64,000 bases of DNA from Streptococcus parauberis NCFD 2020 (GTDB taxonomy: Bacteria; Bacillota; Bacilli; Lactobacillales; Streptococcaceae). Shown here piece by piece: positions 50,976 to 60,456 of this stretch (the first letter of the stretch is position 1; every line of letters begins with the position of its first letter). The position numbers and the translations under genes are program-made. The stretch covers positions 1,364,001 to 1,428,000 of the forward strand of contig NZ_AEUT02000001.1 of assembly GCF_000187935.1 (NCBI RefSeq), in the 5' to 3' direction. Below the pieces are notes generated by a model. It worked only from the letters and a program-made list of their open reading frames with translations. It had not been told where the DNA came from and did not search any database.

Positions 50976-51713
50976 TTAGTGTAATTCTTGCCATTTTTCA
51001 ATTAAACTTTTCATTTTGAGTCGTGAGACCATAACATCATCACCATTTTCAAAATAGACTAATTGATTAAATTTATCAATTCGAACAACATTATCAAGAT
51101 TAATCAAGTAAGAACGGTGACAGAGAAATAACTCTGGTGCTACTTCTTGAATTTCAGATAATTTACCATAAAACTCGAGTCGTTCTGTTTGTGTCCACAA
51201 ACAAACTTTATGGGGTGTTGTTGAAGTTGCAAAGTAAAGGATATCCTTTAGTGGCATTTTTAGTCTAGTTTGAGATGTCTCAAAAATAAAGAGATCTTCT
51301 GGTTCGTTTTTTGACATCATCTCATTCGTGTAAAAAATACATTCTTGTATTTGTTCCTTAAATTGCTTAGTATCAACCGACTTATCAATAAAATCAAGTG
51401 CTGACACTTTATATTTATAGGAAATTGGAGCAAACTCTGAATGAGTCGTCACAAAAACAATAACTGCATTTGGATCTTTTTGACGAATTTCAGTTGCTAA
51501 TTCCAAGCCCTTGCGTGATTCTCCTTGAATTTCGATATCAAGGAAAAAAATCTGATGGTCACCTTTTTCTAGGATGGCATCATACAGCTTTTGGGGATTT
51601 GAAAAAACTTCCATAAATTTGCAGCTTATATTATTTTCTTTGAGGATACTTTCAATTGCTGATTCTATTCGAGTTTGCTGGATAAAATCATCTTCTAATA
51701 TAAAAATGTTCAT
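50976..51713 (-). CDS. fasA: Response regulator FasA
   Basis: The 245-residue regulator has a receiver domain (about 1-125) with the acidic pair LEDD, phospho-Asp near 59 in FFLDIEIQG and the conserved Lys in DFIDKS, followed by a LytTR domain (about 140-245; CHRSYLINLDNVVRI). It is the AgrA/ComE class. In S. pyogenes FasA with its kinases drives fasX transcription. It starts two bases after the fourth kinase gene and lies directly before fasX, with matching direct repeats in between. Confidence 0.9.
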   Translation of the reverse strand: MNIFILEDDFIQQTRIESAIESILKENNISCKFMEVFSNPQKLYDAILEKGDHQIFFLDIEIQGESRKGLELATEIRQKDPNAVIVFVTTHSEFAPISYKYKVSALDFIDKSVDTKQFKEQIQECIFYTNEMMSKNEPEDLFIFETSQTRLKMPLKDILYFATSTTPHKVCLWTQTERLEFYGKLSEIQEVAPELFLCHRSYLINLDNVVRIDKFNQLVYFENGDDVMVSRLKMKSLIEKWQELH

Positions 51714-51715
51714 TA

Positions 51716-53026
51716 CTATAGTCTCATTTCTAAGATTTGTCGGAAGCGATAATGATTGCTTCTTGTTGAAAAAGTTGAGGCTGGATAGTCATTTAGAATA
51801 GCTACAAAGCGTGATAAACTCTTTTGGTAACTTTCCATATCAGTTGATTCACTAGTATTATATAATTTTGACATATCAACAATTTTATTTTTACTAGCGT
51901 TTTCAATAATTAAAAAATGTTGGTCCCCTTCTTCAAACATTGCAATTGAAATAAAGGGGCGCAAACTACCTTTAGCTGTTTCAATAGCATTATCTAATAA
52001 AATTGAAATCAATACAACTAAATCTAGTAATTTAATGTGATAAGAATTAATTTTATCTGGAATTTCTAAATAGACTTCCATTCCTAGATGGTGTGCTTCG
52101 TAGATTTTAGCATTTAATAAACTTCGTACAACACCTTCTTCAATATTTTCTAAATCTTGATAGCCTGAAGATAGATCCAAGAATTGACGAGCAGATTGTT
52201 GAACCACTGTATGATAAACTCTTTCAATTTCTTCCTTACTACCTTTATCAATACTATCTTTTAAACTTATTAAAATATTTTCAGAGTCATGTTTTATCGT
52301 TCTGATATCTTGATAGAGGCCCTCAATATAATTATTGTAGTTCTCTAAATTGTTGATTCTTTCTTGCTGAGCCAGCTTAAATCTTTGATGAAGCTGTTGT
52401 TTTGCAAAGCGATCCAGTTGCATAATAAACCAGGTAAGGACTATCATGTATACTAAAGTAATGTGTGTACGGTAGGTTTGGAAAACCTCTGGTAAAATTC
52501 CTAGTTCTTTAGGAATGAAATTGACGATAATCAAGTATGAAAACATGATGAGATTCATTCCAACTACAAATTTTGAAAATCGTTCATTATTAATATGTTT
52601 AATTAATGTGATATCTACATTGAAAAGATATGATACTAGGCTAAAGACGGGTAAAATTGCTAAATAAACAACCACTTTAATCCAGAGTTGGGCATTAATT
52701 TCAGATAAGGTTATTGAAAATAAAATTGGCATAACTAACAAGGCCATGAGCCTAAATATGATCTCACATAAAATAATCGAAAATAAACCATAAAAAATAT
52801 GATGTGACCATTTTTTATCTTTTCCGCAAAAATATGAAAGAGCTATAAAAAATAATTGATTGAAAAGTATACTATTATTGAAAGTAACATTTAAAACTAA
52901 AAACATTATGTATGTTAAAGCTAGTTCCCACCAAGATTTGGAAATGTCCGATACTATCGAAAAGAAAAAACAAATATCAAAAAAAATCAAACTATATAAA
53001 ACAAGGGTTGGTAATAATTGTTGCAT
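51716..53026 (-). CDS. fasC: Fas HPK10-type kinase with His but degenerate ATP lid
   Basis: The 436-residue protein has six to seven membrane segments (about 1-205), a coiled dimerisation helix and a kinase domain. The phospho-acceptor His is present (about 246, TIKHDSEN), and so is the N-box (LLDNAIETA, Asn about 346). The G-box is missing: where paralogues read GFSTKGxxRGIGLANV this protein has YNTSESTDMESYQKSLSRF. It may accept but not donate phosphate. The gene lies directly upstream of fasA, the position of fasC in S. pyogenes; the name rests on that position. Confidence 0.75.
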   Translation of the reverse strand: MQQLLPTLVLYSLIFFDICFFFSIVSDISKSWWELALTYIMFLVLNVTFNNSILFNQLFFIALSYFCGKDKKWSHHIFYGLFSIILCEIIFRLMALLVMPILFSITLSEINAQLWIKVVVYLAILPVFSLVSYLFNVDITLIKHINNERFSKFVVGMNLIMFSYLIIVNFIPKELGILPEVFQTYRTHITLVYMIVLTWFIMQLDRFAKQQLHQRFKLAQQERINNLENYNNYIEGLYQDIRTIKHDSENILISLKDSIDKGSKEEIERVYHTVVQQSARQFLDLSSGYQDLENIEEGVVRSLLNAKIYEAHHLGMEVYLEIPDKINSYHIKLLDLVVLISILLDNAIETAKGSLRPFISIAMFEEGDQHFLIIENASKNKIVDMSKLYNTSESTDMESYQKSLSRFVAILNDYPASTFSTRSNHYRFRQILEMRL

Positions 53027-54373
53027 TTAAACTTCCCCATTCTCTGGCAGTGTAAGCACGTGACTAAACAAATAGGCTGAGCTTTTTGTAGCTAAAATCA
53101 CTAGCGGATATTTCTCCAGGATCTTTTCAACATTGGCCAAACCGATTCCACGTCCTTGTCCTTTAGTTGAAAAACCATCACCAAAGATAGTCGTAATATC
53201 TACTTTCTCTTCCAAAGTGCTATTTTCAATAACGAAGTATTGCTTTTCATCCATCGTGAAATAGGCGATGGATATTGTTTTTCTTTTGGATAATTGCGCT
53301 GCTTCAATGGCATTATCAAAAAAGACAGAAATTAATAGAAGAAAGTCTAATTCTGAAATATTGGAATGCGTGATATAATCTGGAATTTCTAAGGATACTT
53401 CAAGACCTTTATCCTCAGCTTCAATAATTTTTGCTGAGAGTAAACTCTTTACAGAAGAAATCGAGATAGCTCCCAATTTAGAGATGTTATAATGCTTCTG
53501 ATCCCAATAATGATTAGCCTTCTCAACAATCTGATAATAAACAGACTTGACATGATCTAGGTCATTTTCTTTTAAAGCATAGCCTAGTTTATTTAATCGG
53601 GCTAAATAATTTGCTTGAAATTCTTTGCCATCTCTATATAAGGAATCTAAGTGATGGCCGTAAGCCTCTAAATTTTGAATATACTCCTCTTGTTCTTTTT
53701 TTAAGTCTTCTTCCATATATTCCTTTGATTTATAATTAAAATATGACAACATATAAAGAAATAATAAAGTAAAAGTAAAGAACAAGATTTTATAAGAAGG
53801 TTCAACCTTCATAGGATGTTTATAGTAGATAAAAGGATCCACAATTCCCAATACCAAGAAAATATCAACATAATAAGCCACCATGAAAATGATGAAGATA
53901 TTATAGAAATTTCTTGCCCGATCGGTATTTTCCATTCGAAAAATATGCCTATAATCATTACCAACAAAGTAGTCAACTAGTAAGAGAGTTGGGAAAATCA
54001 GTAGATAAACTATTAAGTTAGCAAAGGAATAGCCAACCTTTATCTCATTTGTCAAAAAGATATAGGGTAGAACAACTGTAATTAAAAATCGAGAAAATAA
54101 ATCAATAAAGATGCTAGGAAAAAAAGCTGTGAATATTGATTTTATATTGAAGATATTTCTTTTTTCTAAGCTCAGCAAGAATAGAAATAAAATAGGATCG
54201 ATAATCATCGGTGATAACACTGGTATATGATTAATAAAAATTGCAAAAGACATCAATAAAATTATCTTCCAAAAAGGGAATTTAATGTCTGACAAAAATG
54301 AAAAGATATAAAACTCTGTTGCGTAATATACAATTATAGAGAGTATTAAACAAATTAATTGAACTAAAGGCAT
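53027..54373 (-). CDS. fasB: Fas HPK10-type kinase with ATP site but no acceptor His
   Basis: The 448-residue paralogue has a polytopic N-terminus and an HATPase domain with intact N-box (FFDNAIEAA, about 352-360) and G-box (GDGFSTKGQGRGIGLANV, about 398-415). The acceptor position is lost: the helix reads GKEFQANYLARL, with Ala (about 254) where the active paralogues have His. It could phosphorylate a partner kinase. An extended -10 (TGATAAAAT) in the 164-base gap upstream suggests a separate promoter for this gene, the next kinase and fasA. The name fasB follows S. pyogenes gene order. Confidence 0.72.
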   Translation of the reverse strand: MPLVQLICLILSIIVYYATEFYIFSFLSDIKFPFWKIILLMSFAIFINHIPVLSPMIIDPILFLFLLSLEKRNIFNIKSIFTAFFPSIFIDLFSRFLITVVLPYIFLTNEIKVGYSFANLIVYLLIFPTLLLVDYFVGNDYRHIFRMENTDRARNFYNIFIIFMVAYYVDIFLVLGIVDPFIYYKHPMKVEPSYKILFFTFTLLFLYMLSYFNYKSKEYMEEDLKKEQEEYIQNLEAYGHHLDSLYRDGKEFQANYLARLNKLGYALKENDLDHVKSVYYQIVEKANHYWDQKHYNISKLGAISISSVKSLLSAKIIEAEDKGLEVSLEIPDYITHSNISELDFLLLISVFFDNAIEAAQLSKRKTISIAYFTMDEKQYFVIENSTLEEKVDITTIFGDGFSTKGQGRGIGLANVEKILEKYPLVILATKSSAYLFSHVLTLPENGEV

Positions 54374-54537
54374 TAAATTCCTCCCTTCTAGATAATCTAT
54401 TTTATCACAAACTAACTTTAACTGACTAGTTTACTTTCCCCAAGTAACAAACGATTGACTATAGGTAGCAAAACTGCAGTTAATTTTCTATTAAAACTAC
54501 TGTTAAAAATATGAATAATAGTTTTTGAGAAGAGTGC

Positions 54538-55857
54538 CTAACGAGTCATACTTAGTTCTTGTGTAACCAAGAAATTTTTACTTTTAGTTATAAGTTCGAC
54601 TTTTGGATATTCTTCAAGAATCGATTTCACATTGGCTAAACCGATTCCTCGATTATCCCCCTTAGTTGAAAAGCCCTGATTAAACATATTTCTGATTGAA
54701 ACTTGCTTCTCTTTGCTTGAATTTTGGACAACTAATTGAAGCTTATCGTCATTATAAAAAAAGGCTAAGTCAACACGTTTTTCTTTCGATTCAATCGCTG
54801 CTTCAATCGCGTTATCGACAAAAACAGACAAAACGACGATAAAATCAACGATTTTCATCGGTATTTCTTCAATCACGTCTGGTATTTCAACATTAATATG
54901 AACATGAGTTTGTGTAGCATTAAATAATTTGGCAGCTAACAAACTTTTGACAGTTGGCACCTTAAGATTGATTAGGAGATCTAAAGAATACTTTTCCGTT
55001 CTAGAAGGATTGATTTTACCAATGAATTCTTGATCAAAAATACGATTCAATTGATTAATATCGCCATCTTCAATACTTGGACCGAGTTTCAAAAGAGAAT
55101 CTTTCGTTGACTCTTTAAAATCCTTTATTTCTTCAAATAAGGATTCTATGTAATGATTATAACTGTCTAAATTACGGTAATGATTGTTCCGCTCAACCAT
55201 TATTTGAGTTTCAATTACATTCTTTGCATAACGATTGATAACATACAGATTCCAAATAAAAATAATAATATAAATCAGAACGAATACTGAGCGTACTCGA
55301 CCTATATCAAAATGGAGCATTGGGAATTGAAATTCAATATATAATAGAATACTGATACCAGTATAGAAAATAATAGTACCGATACCTAAATTAATTAAGT
55401 TTCGACTTAAAGAGGCAGCATTAGCCCTTCGTATCATTTGATAGTCAATATGAAGTAAGTAGTGAACTAAATAATAAAATGGAAAAACCAAGATATAAGT
55501 CACAAAGAGATAGCGGTAATCACTAGATATAGTGTCCGTACTAACTTGAAAAATAGTCGGTAGTATAACATAGCCAAGTGTACGAGATAATAGTTCCACA
55601 GTAGTTACAGCATAGAAACAATAAAAAACATGATGGATTATTGGTGAATTTCTTTTAGTGAAAAAAGAAAAAACAATGAGATAAACTGGATCAATCATAA
55701 TTGTAAAAAAGTCTAAGACATAAGTACAAAGCGACCCTATGACAAAATAAGATAGAACAGGTAAAACTGTAACTTTCCGATTAGTAATTCTTTGAAAAAC
55801 AAATAAGTAGGCTGATAAGACTAAAATGTATACTAAAAATGAACGAATCAATTCCAT
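54538..55857 (-). CDS. Additional Fas-like kinase with ATP site but no acceptor His
   Basis: The 439-residue paralogue has the same layout. The N-box (VFVDNAIEAA, Asn about 349) and G-box (NQGFSTKGDNRGIGLANV) are intact. The acceptor helix reads EEIKDFKESTKDSL, with Glu (about 249) in the His position. The ATG (MELIRS) is preceded by GGGGGT; it starts one base before the upstream kinase gene ends its stop, so the two are coupled. It is not known in the two-kinase fas locus of S. pyogenes. Confidence 0.72.
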   Translation of the reverse strand: MELIRSFLVYILVLSAYLFVFQRITNRKVTVLPVLSYFVIGSLCTYVLDFFTIMIDPVYLIVFSFFTKRNSPIIHHVFYCFYAVTTVELLSRTLGYVILPTIFQVSTDTISSDYRYLFVTYILVFPFYYLVHYLLHIDYQMIRRANAASLSRNLINLGIGTIIFYTGISILLYIEFQFPMLHFDIGRVRSVFVLIYIIIFIWNLYVINRYAKNVIETQIMVERNNHYRNLDSYNHYIESLFEEIKDFKESTKDSLLKLGPSIEDGDINQLNRIFDQEFIGKINPSRTEKYSLDLLINLKVPTVKSLLAAKLFNATQTHVHINVEIPDVIEEIPMKIVDFIVVLSVFVDNAIEAAIESKEKRVDLAFFYNDDKLQLVVQNSSKEKQVSIRNMFNQGFSTKGDNRGIGLANVKSILEEYPKVELITKSKNFLVTQELSMTR

Positions 55858-55858
55858 C

Positions 55859-57199
55859 TTATTTACCCCCAATCTTTTCTAGCGGTTCTTTTTCTAGCGG
55901 TTCTATAGTTACTTGCTGAACAATCACACGATCAAACTGTTTGACCCGGTAAGTAAGCTTATCATATTTTGCTAGCAAACTTATAAATGTATTCCGGACT
56001 TGTTCGATTTGATCCAGAACTTCCTTACGCTCTGGACCAAATAATTTTTCAGCTCCAGTTTCTATTACTAAATTAATACCTTCACTTTGTGTCAAATCAT
56101 AACGAACCTTAATTAAAGCTTCTTGCGTGTCTTGAACAAGGTTAATAGCTAAATCACTGACAGCAGATAATAGGACCATATCATCTGCACTATCTAGAAA
56201 AGGAACATCTAAACTTCCAGAAATATCAATTTGAGTGTCTATTCCAATTTGCCTTGCTTTATAAACTTTTAAAGCTAAAAGTAACCTTAAGTTGAAGTCT
56301 TTTACTTTTGAAAATTCATTTAAGCGCAAAGATAAATCATCATCCATAATTTTTTCAACTCTATTTAATATTTGAGTATAGATTGTTTGAATTGTTTCAA
56401 AATCTCCACTATCAATACTTCCAGATAAACTAATAATGATATTGTCATAGTCATGTCTAAATGAGCGAATATTTTTATAGAGTTTTTCTAAATACCGATT
56501 ATAATCTTCCAAGAGTCTTAAGTGATTCTCTTCTTCTTCGCGAATCCGATTTTTACTCGTTTGGATAAAGTAATTATTTAAAAAAGAAAGCAAATACAAG
56601 AAAATAAAAAACGCAATAATAATTATTAGTTTTTTAAAGCTATGAATATCTTGGAAAAAATTAAGATGACTATATATTAAGATATAATAAATGATAAAAG
56701 TGACTTCCGTAAAAATGACAAAACGGTTAAAAACTCTTGTATTAAATCTAATAAATTTAAAGTCGTCTATGGAGAAGACTTTGGACGAAAAGTTCAAAAC
56801 TGGCATAACTAAAAGATAAGCTAAAATCAAATAATAGTAATTTGAAACTGTCTCAGACATACTCGAATTGCTAAGGAAAGGTATGACAAAAAAGAGCATA
56901 ACTTTGGAAATTAAATCAGTTGCAACAACAGGAAATTGTGAGAAAAAAAGATGATGTAACATTTTGTCATGAGGAAATTTCATGTAATGATAGATAAACA
57001 TCAAAAGCGGCTCATTTAGCAGGTACCAAGGTCCGACAAAACCAATGATTACCATTTCAAGTACGACAAATAGCCCTAGCGTTAGCCAAGGCATTTTATT
57101 TTTTTCAGAGTCGACTGAATACTCCATGTCAAAAAACATGAACCAAGCCACCCCAAAACGTACAATAAAGGTTATCATTATTAATAAAGAATCAGTCAT
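55859..57199 (-). CDS. Additional Fas-like kinase with His but degenerate ATP domain
   Basis: The 446-residue paralogue has six to seven membrane helices and an HPK10 acceptor motif (IRSFRHDYDN, His about 249). The ATPase domain is eroded: the N-box position reads VSDLAINLVQD instead of DNAIEAA, and no Gly-rich G-box follows. It starts the locus, with AGAGGG eight bases before the ATG and a promoter of 17-base spacing. It forms a coupled pair with the next kinase, complementary to it in what it retains. Confidence 0.72.
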   Translation of the reverse strand: MTDSLLIMITFIVRFGVAWFMFFDMEYSVDSEKNKMPWLTLGLFVVLEMVIIGFVGPWYLLNEPLLMFIYHYMKFPHDKMLHHLFFSQFPVVATDLISKVMLFFVIPFLSNSSMSETVSNYYYLILAYLLVMPVLNFSSKVFSIDDFKFIRFNTRVFNRFVIFTEVTFIIYYILIYSHLNFFQDIHSFKKLIIIIAFFIFLYLLSFLNNYFIQTSKNRIREEEENHLRLLEDYNRYLEKLYKNIRSFRHDYDNIIISLSGSIDSGDFETIQTIYTQILNRVEKIMDDDLSLRLNEFSKVKDFNLRLLLALKVYKARQIGIDTQIDISGSLDVPFLDSADDMVLLSAVSDLAINLVQDTQEALIKVRYDLTQSEGINLVIETGAEKLFGPERKEVLDQIEQVRNTFISLLAKYDKLTYRVKQFDRVIVQQVTIEPLEKEPLEKIGGK

Positions 57200-57233
57200 T
57201 CAACGTTCCCTCTCACAAACCGATTTCTTATAA

Positions 57234-57262
57234 ATCATACTATACCTATCTCTTTTAATCAA
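57234..57262 (-). promoter_or_regulatory. Promoter of the first fas kinase pair
   Basis: TTGATT (57257-57262) and TATGAT (57234-57239) are 17 bases apart on the minus strand. Confidence 0.6.
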
Positions 57263-57292
57263 CGACTTACCATTGAAATTTTTCACAATTAA

Positions 57293-57337
57293 ATTTTAAA
57301 TCCCCCAATTGTTACACACAAAAGGGGGATTTAAAAT
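57293..57337 (-). terminator. gltX terminator
   Basis: ATTTTAAATCCCCC and GGGGGATTTAAAAT form a perfect 14-bp stem with a 17-base loop, touching the gltX stop codon. Confidence 0.75.
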
Positions 57338-58782
57338 TAGAGCATATTGTTAATATGTTCAATAGATTTTTCGCGGCCTAAAAGATAGATGGTGTTAGGT
57401 AATTCTGGACCATGCATTTCACCTGAAACAGCAATCCGAATTGGCATAAAGAGATTTTTCCCTTTGATACCTGTTTCCTTTTGAACAGCTTTGATTTGTG
57501 GGAAGATATTGTCAGGCTGGAAATCTTCATCTGACATAGCTTCTAATTTTTCTTTAAAGGCTTTCAAGACAGTCGGAACTGTTTCACCAGCCATTACTTC
57601 TTTTTCTGCCTCAGTCAATTCAGGGAAATCAGCAAAGAACAAGTCTGTTAGTGGCACAATTTCATCTGCAGATTTTAATTGAGGTTGATACAATTCAACT
57701 AATTTTTCGGCTTTTTCGTTTAATCGTCCTGCTTCTTCCAAGAAAGGTTTACAGAGAGCAAAAACAGTTTGGAAATCGGCATGTTTAAGGTACTCGTTGC
57801 TCATCCAATCCATTTTCTTCTGATCGAAGGCAGCTGGAGATTTGCTAAGACGAGTTTCGTCAAAGAGGTCTATTAATTCTTGGCGGCTGAAAATCTCATC
57901 TTCACCACCGGGATTCCATCCCAGCAAAGCTATGAAGTTGAAAACTGATTCTGGAAGGTAACCTTTTTTACGATAGTCTTCAATAAATTGAAGTGTGTTA
58001 GTATCCCGTTTAGACAGTTTTTTCCCAGTTTCAGAATTGATAATCAAGGTCATATGTCCAAATTCTGGTGCTTCCCAGCCAAGTGCCTCATAAATCATCA
58101 ATTGTTTTGGTGTATTAGCAATATGGTCATCCCCACGAATAACGTGTGAGATCTGCATATCATGGTCATCAATCACAACGGCAAAGTTGTAAGTTGGGTA
58201 ACCATCTTTTTTCTGGATAACCCAGTCTCCACCGATGTTGCCACCTTCAAAGCTGATGTCGCCTTTAACCATATCAGTCCATTGGTAAATACCAGCTTCA
58301 TTAACAGCAAGACGGACTGTTGGTATAATACCAGCTGCTTCACGTTCAGCAATGTAGTCTGCTTTTTGGTCTGCAGACATACCAATAAATTCATTAATGT
58401 AACGAGGCGTTTCACCAGCTGCTTCTTGGCGTTCGCGTTCAGTAGCTAGTTCTTCTTCTGTTACATATGACTTGTAAGCTTTACCATCAGCTAATAACTG
58501 ATCAATATATTTTTGGTAGAGTTCTAAGCGTTCAGATTGACGGTAATTTTCATGTGTTTCTGGACTTTCATCCCAATCCATTCCCAACCATTTTAAGTTT
58601 TCAAGCTGTGAACGTTCACCATCTTCAACATGGCGTTTGCGGTCAGTGTCCTCAATACGAATGATGAAATCTCCACCATGATGGCGAGCATAAAGGTAGT
58701 TAAATAGGGCTGTACGGGCATTCCCGATATGTAAAAGTCCAGTTGGACTTGGTGCGTAACGCACACGAATTGGTTTAGACAT
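57337..58782 (-). CDS. gltX: Glutamate--tRNA ligase
   Basis: The 481-residue class I synthetase has the HIGH motif in [16 protein letters not shown] and the KMSKS-equivalent KLSKRD. It charges tRNA-Glu and, in Gram-positive bacteria without GlnRS, also tRNA-Gln for later amidation. AGGAG lies nine bases before the ATG. A TGn-extended -10 (TGCTATAAT, 58908-58913) gives a leader of about 120 bases, in which no T-box is visible. Confidence 0.97.
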   Translation of the reverse strand: MSKPIRVRYAPSPTGLLHIGNARTALFNYLYARHHGGDFIIRIEDTDRKRHVEDGERSQLENLKWLGMDWDESPETHENYRQSERLELYQKYIDQLLADGKAYKSYVTEEELATERERQEAAGETPRYINEFIGMSADQKADYIAEREAAGIIPTVRLAVNEAGIYQWTDMVKGDISFEGGNIGGDWVIQKKDGYPTYNFAVVIDDHDMQISHVIRGDDHIANTPKQLMIYEALGWEAPEFGHMTLIINSETGKKLSKRDTNTLQFIEDYRKKGYLPESVFNFIALLGWNPGGEDEIFSRQELIDLFDETRLSKSPAAFDQKKMDWMSNEYLKHADFQTVFALCKPFLEEAGRLNEKAEKLVELYQPQLKSADEIVPLTDLFFADFPELTEAEKEVMAGETVPTVLKAFKEKLEAMSDEDFQPDNIFPQIKAVQKETGIKGKNLFMPIRIAVSGEMHGPELPNTIYLLGREKSIEHINNML

Positions 58783-58937
58783 TCTTCTTCTCCTATTACA
58801 AAGTACATTAAGAAACCTGTGGCATGAAAAACAAGCAACAAATTGCTATTTGAGCTTGCTCCAACCAAATTAGTTTCCTATAAAATCTTACGATTTAAAT
58901 CTTTATTATTATAGCATATTTTACAGCCTTAGGCGAA

Positions 58938-58963
58938 AAAAATCAGCCTAGAAAGGCTGATTC
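58938..58963 (-). terminator. Terminator of the AIM24 gene
   Basis: AATCAGCC and GGCTGATT pair with a 6-base loop and are followed by a T-run on the minus strand. Confidence 0.85.
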
Positions 58964-58976
58964 TATGTTTATCTTA

Positions 58977-59687
58977 TTAATTTGAATTTGTTGGTAGGTA
59001 GCGTTTAAGGGCACCAGCAAATTGTTCAAGGTTTAAACTTTGAATATAAACTTCTCCGTGACCTCTAAAGGTATTGACAACACCTTCACCAGTTCCAATT
59101 GACTGCATAAAGCCATTTTCTAAATGAATATCATAGTCAAGTTCTCTACTCCATGCTACTACATGGGCATTATCAATAGTCATTGTGCCACCTTCAAGGG
59201 TAATTTTCTTAATTGAACCAAATGAGTTAGCTAATAAGGTTCCTTGTCCATCTGTGCTCATTACAAATAATCCACCTTGACCACCAAACAGCGCTTTACC
59301 AATATTTTGGCGTTCCATTTTGTACTCAGCTGAACCATCTAAGGCTAGAAAAGCACCATCATTTAGGCGGTATTGTTTTTCGCCTAATTCTAATGCAACA
59401 ACTTGTCCTGGAGTATTTGGAGCAAGTGCTAGCTTTCCTTCACCATTGGAAATAGCTTGTGTGATGAACATTGACTCGCCTGAAACCATCGAACGACCAA
59501 TAGCTCCGACTAATTTTCCTAAACCAGATCCCTTACCGTTCAATTTAGTATTTAGGGTCACATTTTCAGTGTGATAGACCATACTACCTTGTTGTAAGTA
59601 TACTGATTCCCCATGTTCCAGTTCAATCTCAACTAATGGAAACTGCATGTCTTGATCAATCGTAAATCTCATCCTATTGTCGACCAT
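58977..59687 (-). CDS. AIM24 / TIGR00266 family protein
   Basis: The 236-residue all-beta protein matches TIGR00266: the VEIELEHGESVYLQQGSMVYHTENV opening, GGLFVMSTDGQGTLLANSFGSI and GEGVVNTFRGHGEVYIQSL. The fold is a Gly-rich beta-prism-like trimer related to tryptophan RNA-binding attenuator proteins; the function in bacteria is unknown. The ATG with AAGGAG six bases upstream is used; an upstream ATG adds 12 residues without a Shine-Dalgarno. Confidence 0.88.
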   Translation of the reverse strand: MVDNRMRFTIDQDMQFPLVEIELEHGESVYLQQGSMVYHTENVTLNTKLNGKGSGLGKLVGAIGRSMVSGESMFITQAISNGEGKLALAPNTPGQVVALELGEKQYRLNDGAFLALDGSAEYKMERQNIGKALFGGQGGLFVMSTDGQGTLLANSFGSIKKITLEGGTMTIDNAHVVAWSRELDYDIHLENGFMQSIGTGEGVVNTFRGHGEVYIQSLNLEQFAGALKRYLPTNSN

Positions 59688-59784
59688 CTTACTCTCCTTA
59701 TTTGTATGAAAGACTTGATACAATTATTATAACGCTTTTCTTATTCTTTGTCTAATATTTTCAGTAATCTTTAAAAATAAAAAA

Positions 59785-59802
59785 AGAGCTGAATTCAGCT
59801 CT
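59785..59802 (-). terminator. Carbonic anhydrase terminator
   Basis: AGAGCTGAA and TTCAGCTCT are a perfect palindrome followed by seven T on the minus strand. Confidence 0.85.
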
Positions 59803-59817
59803 GCAAAAGGTTATGAA

Positions 59818-60315
59818 TTATTCCATTACTTGCGTCATTCGGCCACTGTCAACATCATAGACCGCGCCATTGATCACAACATCTTCAGGAATTAATGGTG
59901 ATTTTCTGAGAATAGCCATGTCCTCGCGGACGCTATCTTCCACATTTTCAAAAGGTAGGAAGTCTTGACCGCTTACATCGACACCTAGCTCTTTGTGAAG
60001 GTGAGCAGTGAAACTTTCATTGGTAAAAGTCTGCGCACCACAGTCTGTATGGTGCAGAACAACAATTTCGCGGGTCCCCATCTGCTGTTGCGAGATTGTT
60101 AAAGAACGAATCATATCATCTGTAATCCGACCACCGGCATTTCTTAAAATATGAGCATCCCCAAGGGCAAGTCCTAGTGCTTGCGCTACGTGGAGACGAG
60201 AATCCATACATGTGACTATTGCTACCCGCATTTTTGGACTATTTGGCAAATGTGTAGTCCCATGAAGTTCCACATAAGCTTGATTGGCTTTCAAAAATTG
60301 TTCAAAGTATGACAT
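59818..60315 (-). CDS. Beta-carbonic anhydrase
   Basis: The 165-residue enzyme interconverts CO2 and bicarbonate. Zinc ligands are seen in TCMDSRL (Cys, Asp) and HTDCG (His, Cys); NAGGRITDD is conserved. It is a short, class-II-like beta-CA. The ATG after GGAGG is used; an upstream start adds seven residues. It stands in its own transcription unit between two terminators and would help growth at ambient CO2. Confidence 0.93.
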   Translation of the reverse strand: MSYFEQFLKANQAYVELHGTTHLPNSPKMRVAIVTCMDSRLHVAQALGLALGDAHILRNAGGRITDDMIRSLTISQQQMGTREIVVLHHTDCGAQTFTNESFTAHLHKELGVDVSGQDFLPFENVEDSVREDMAILRKSPLIPEDVVINGAVYDVDSGRMTQVME

Positions 60316-60434
60316 AATTCCTCCTAATTGTTGCACCTAAGTGGTTTGACTATCAGATTTCTTTTAGTTTATCACGATTTTTTTAAAAAATCAGTTGTCC
60401 AAACTGTAAACTTTACAATGTTCGGAAAATAAAA

Positions 60435-60452
60435 ACCATCCCAAGAGATGGT
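60435..60452 (-). terminator. radA terminator
   Basis: ACCATC and GATGGT pair with a 6-base loop, followed by TTTTTATTTT on the minus strand. Confidence 0.8.
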
Positions 60453-60456
60453 CTAT

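Noticed and set aside
58783..58907. T-box riboswitch in the gltX leader
   Set aside because: No TGGNACCGCG-like antiterminator sequence or specifier stem is visible in the leader.
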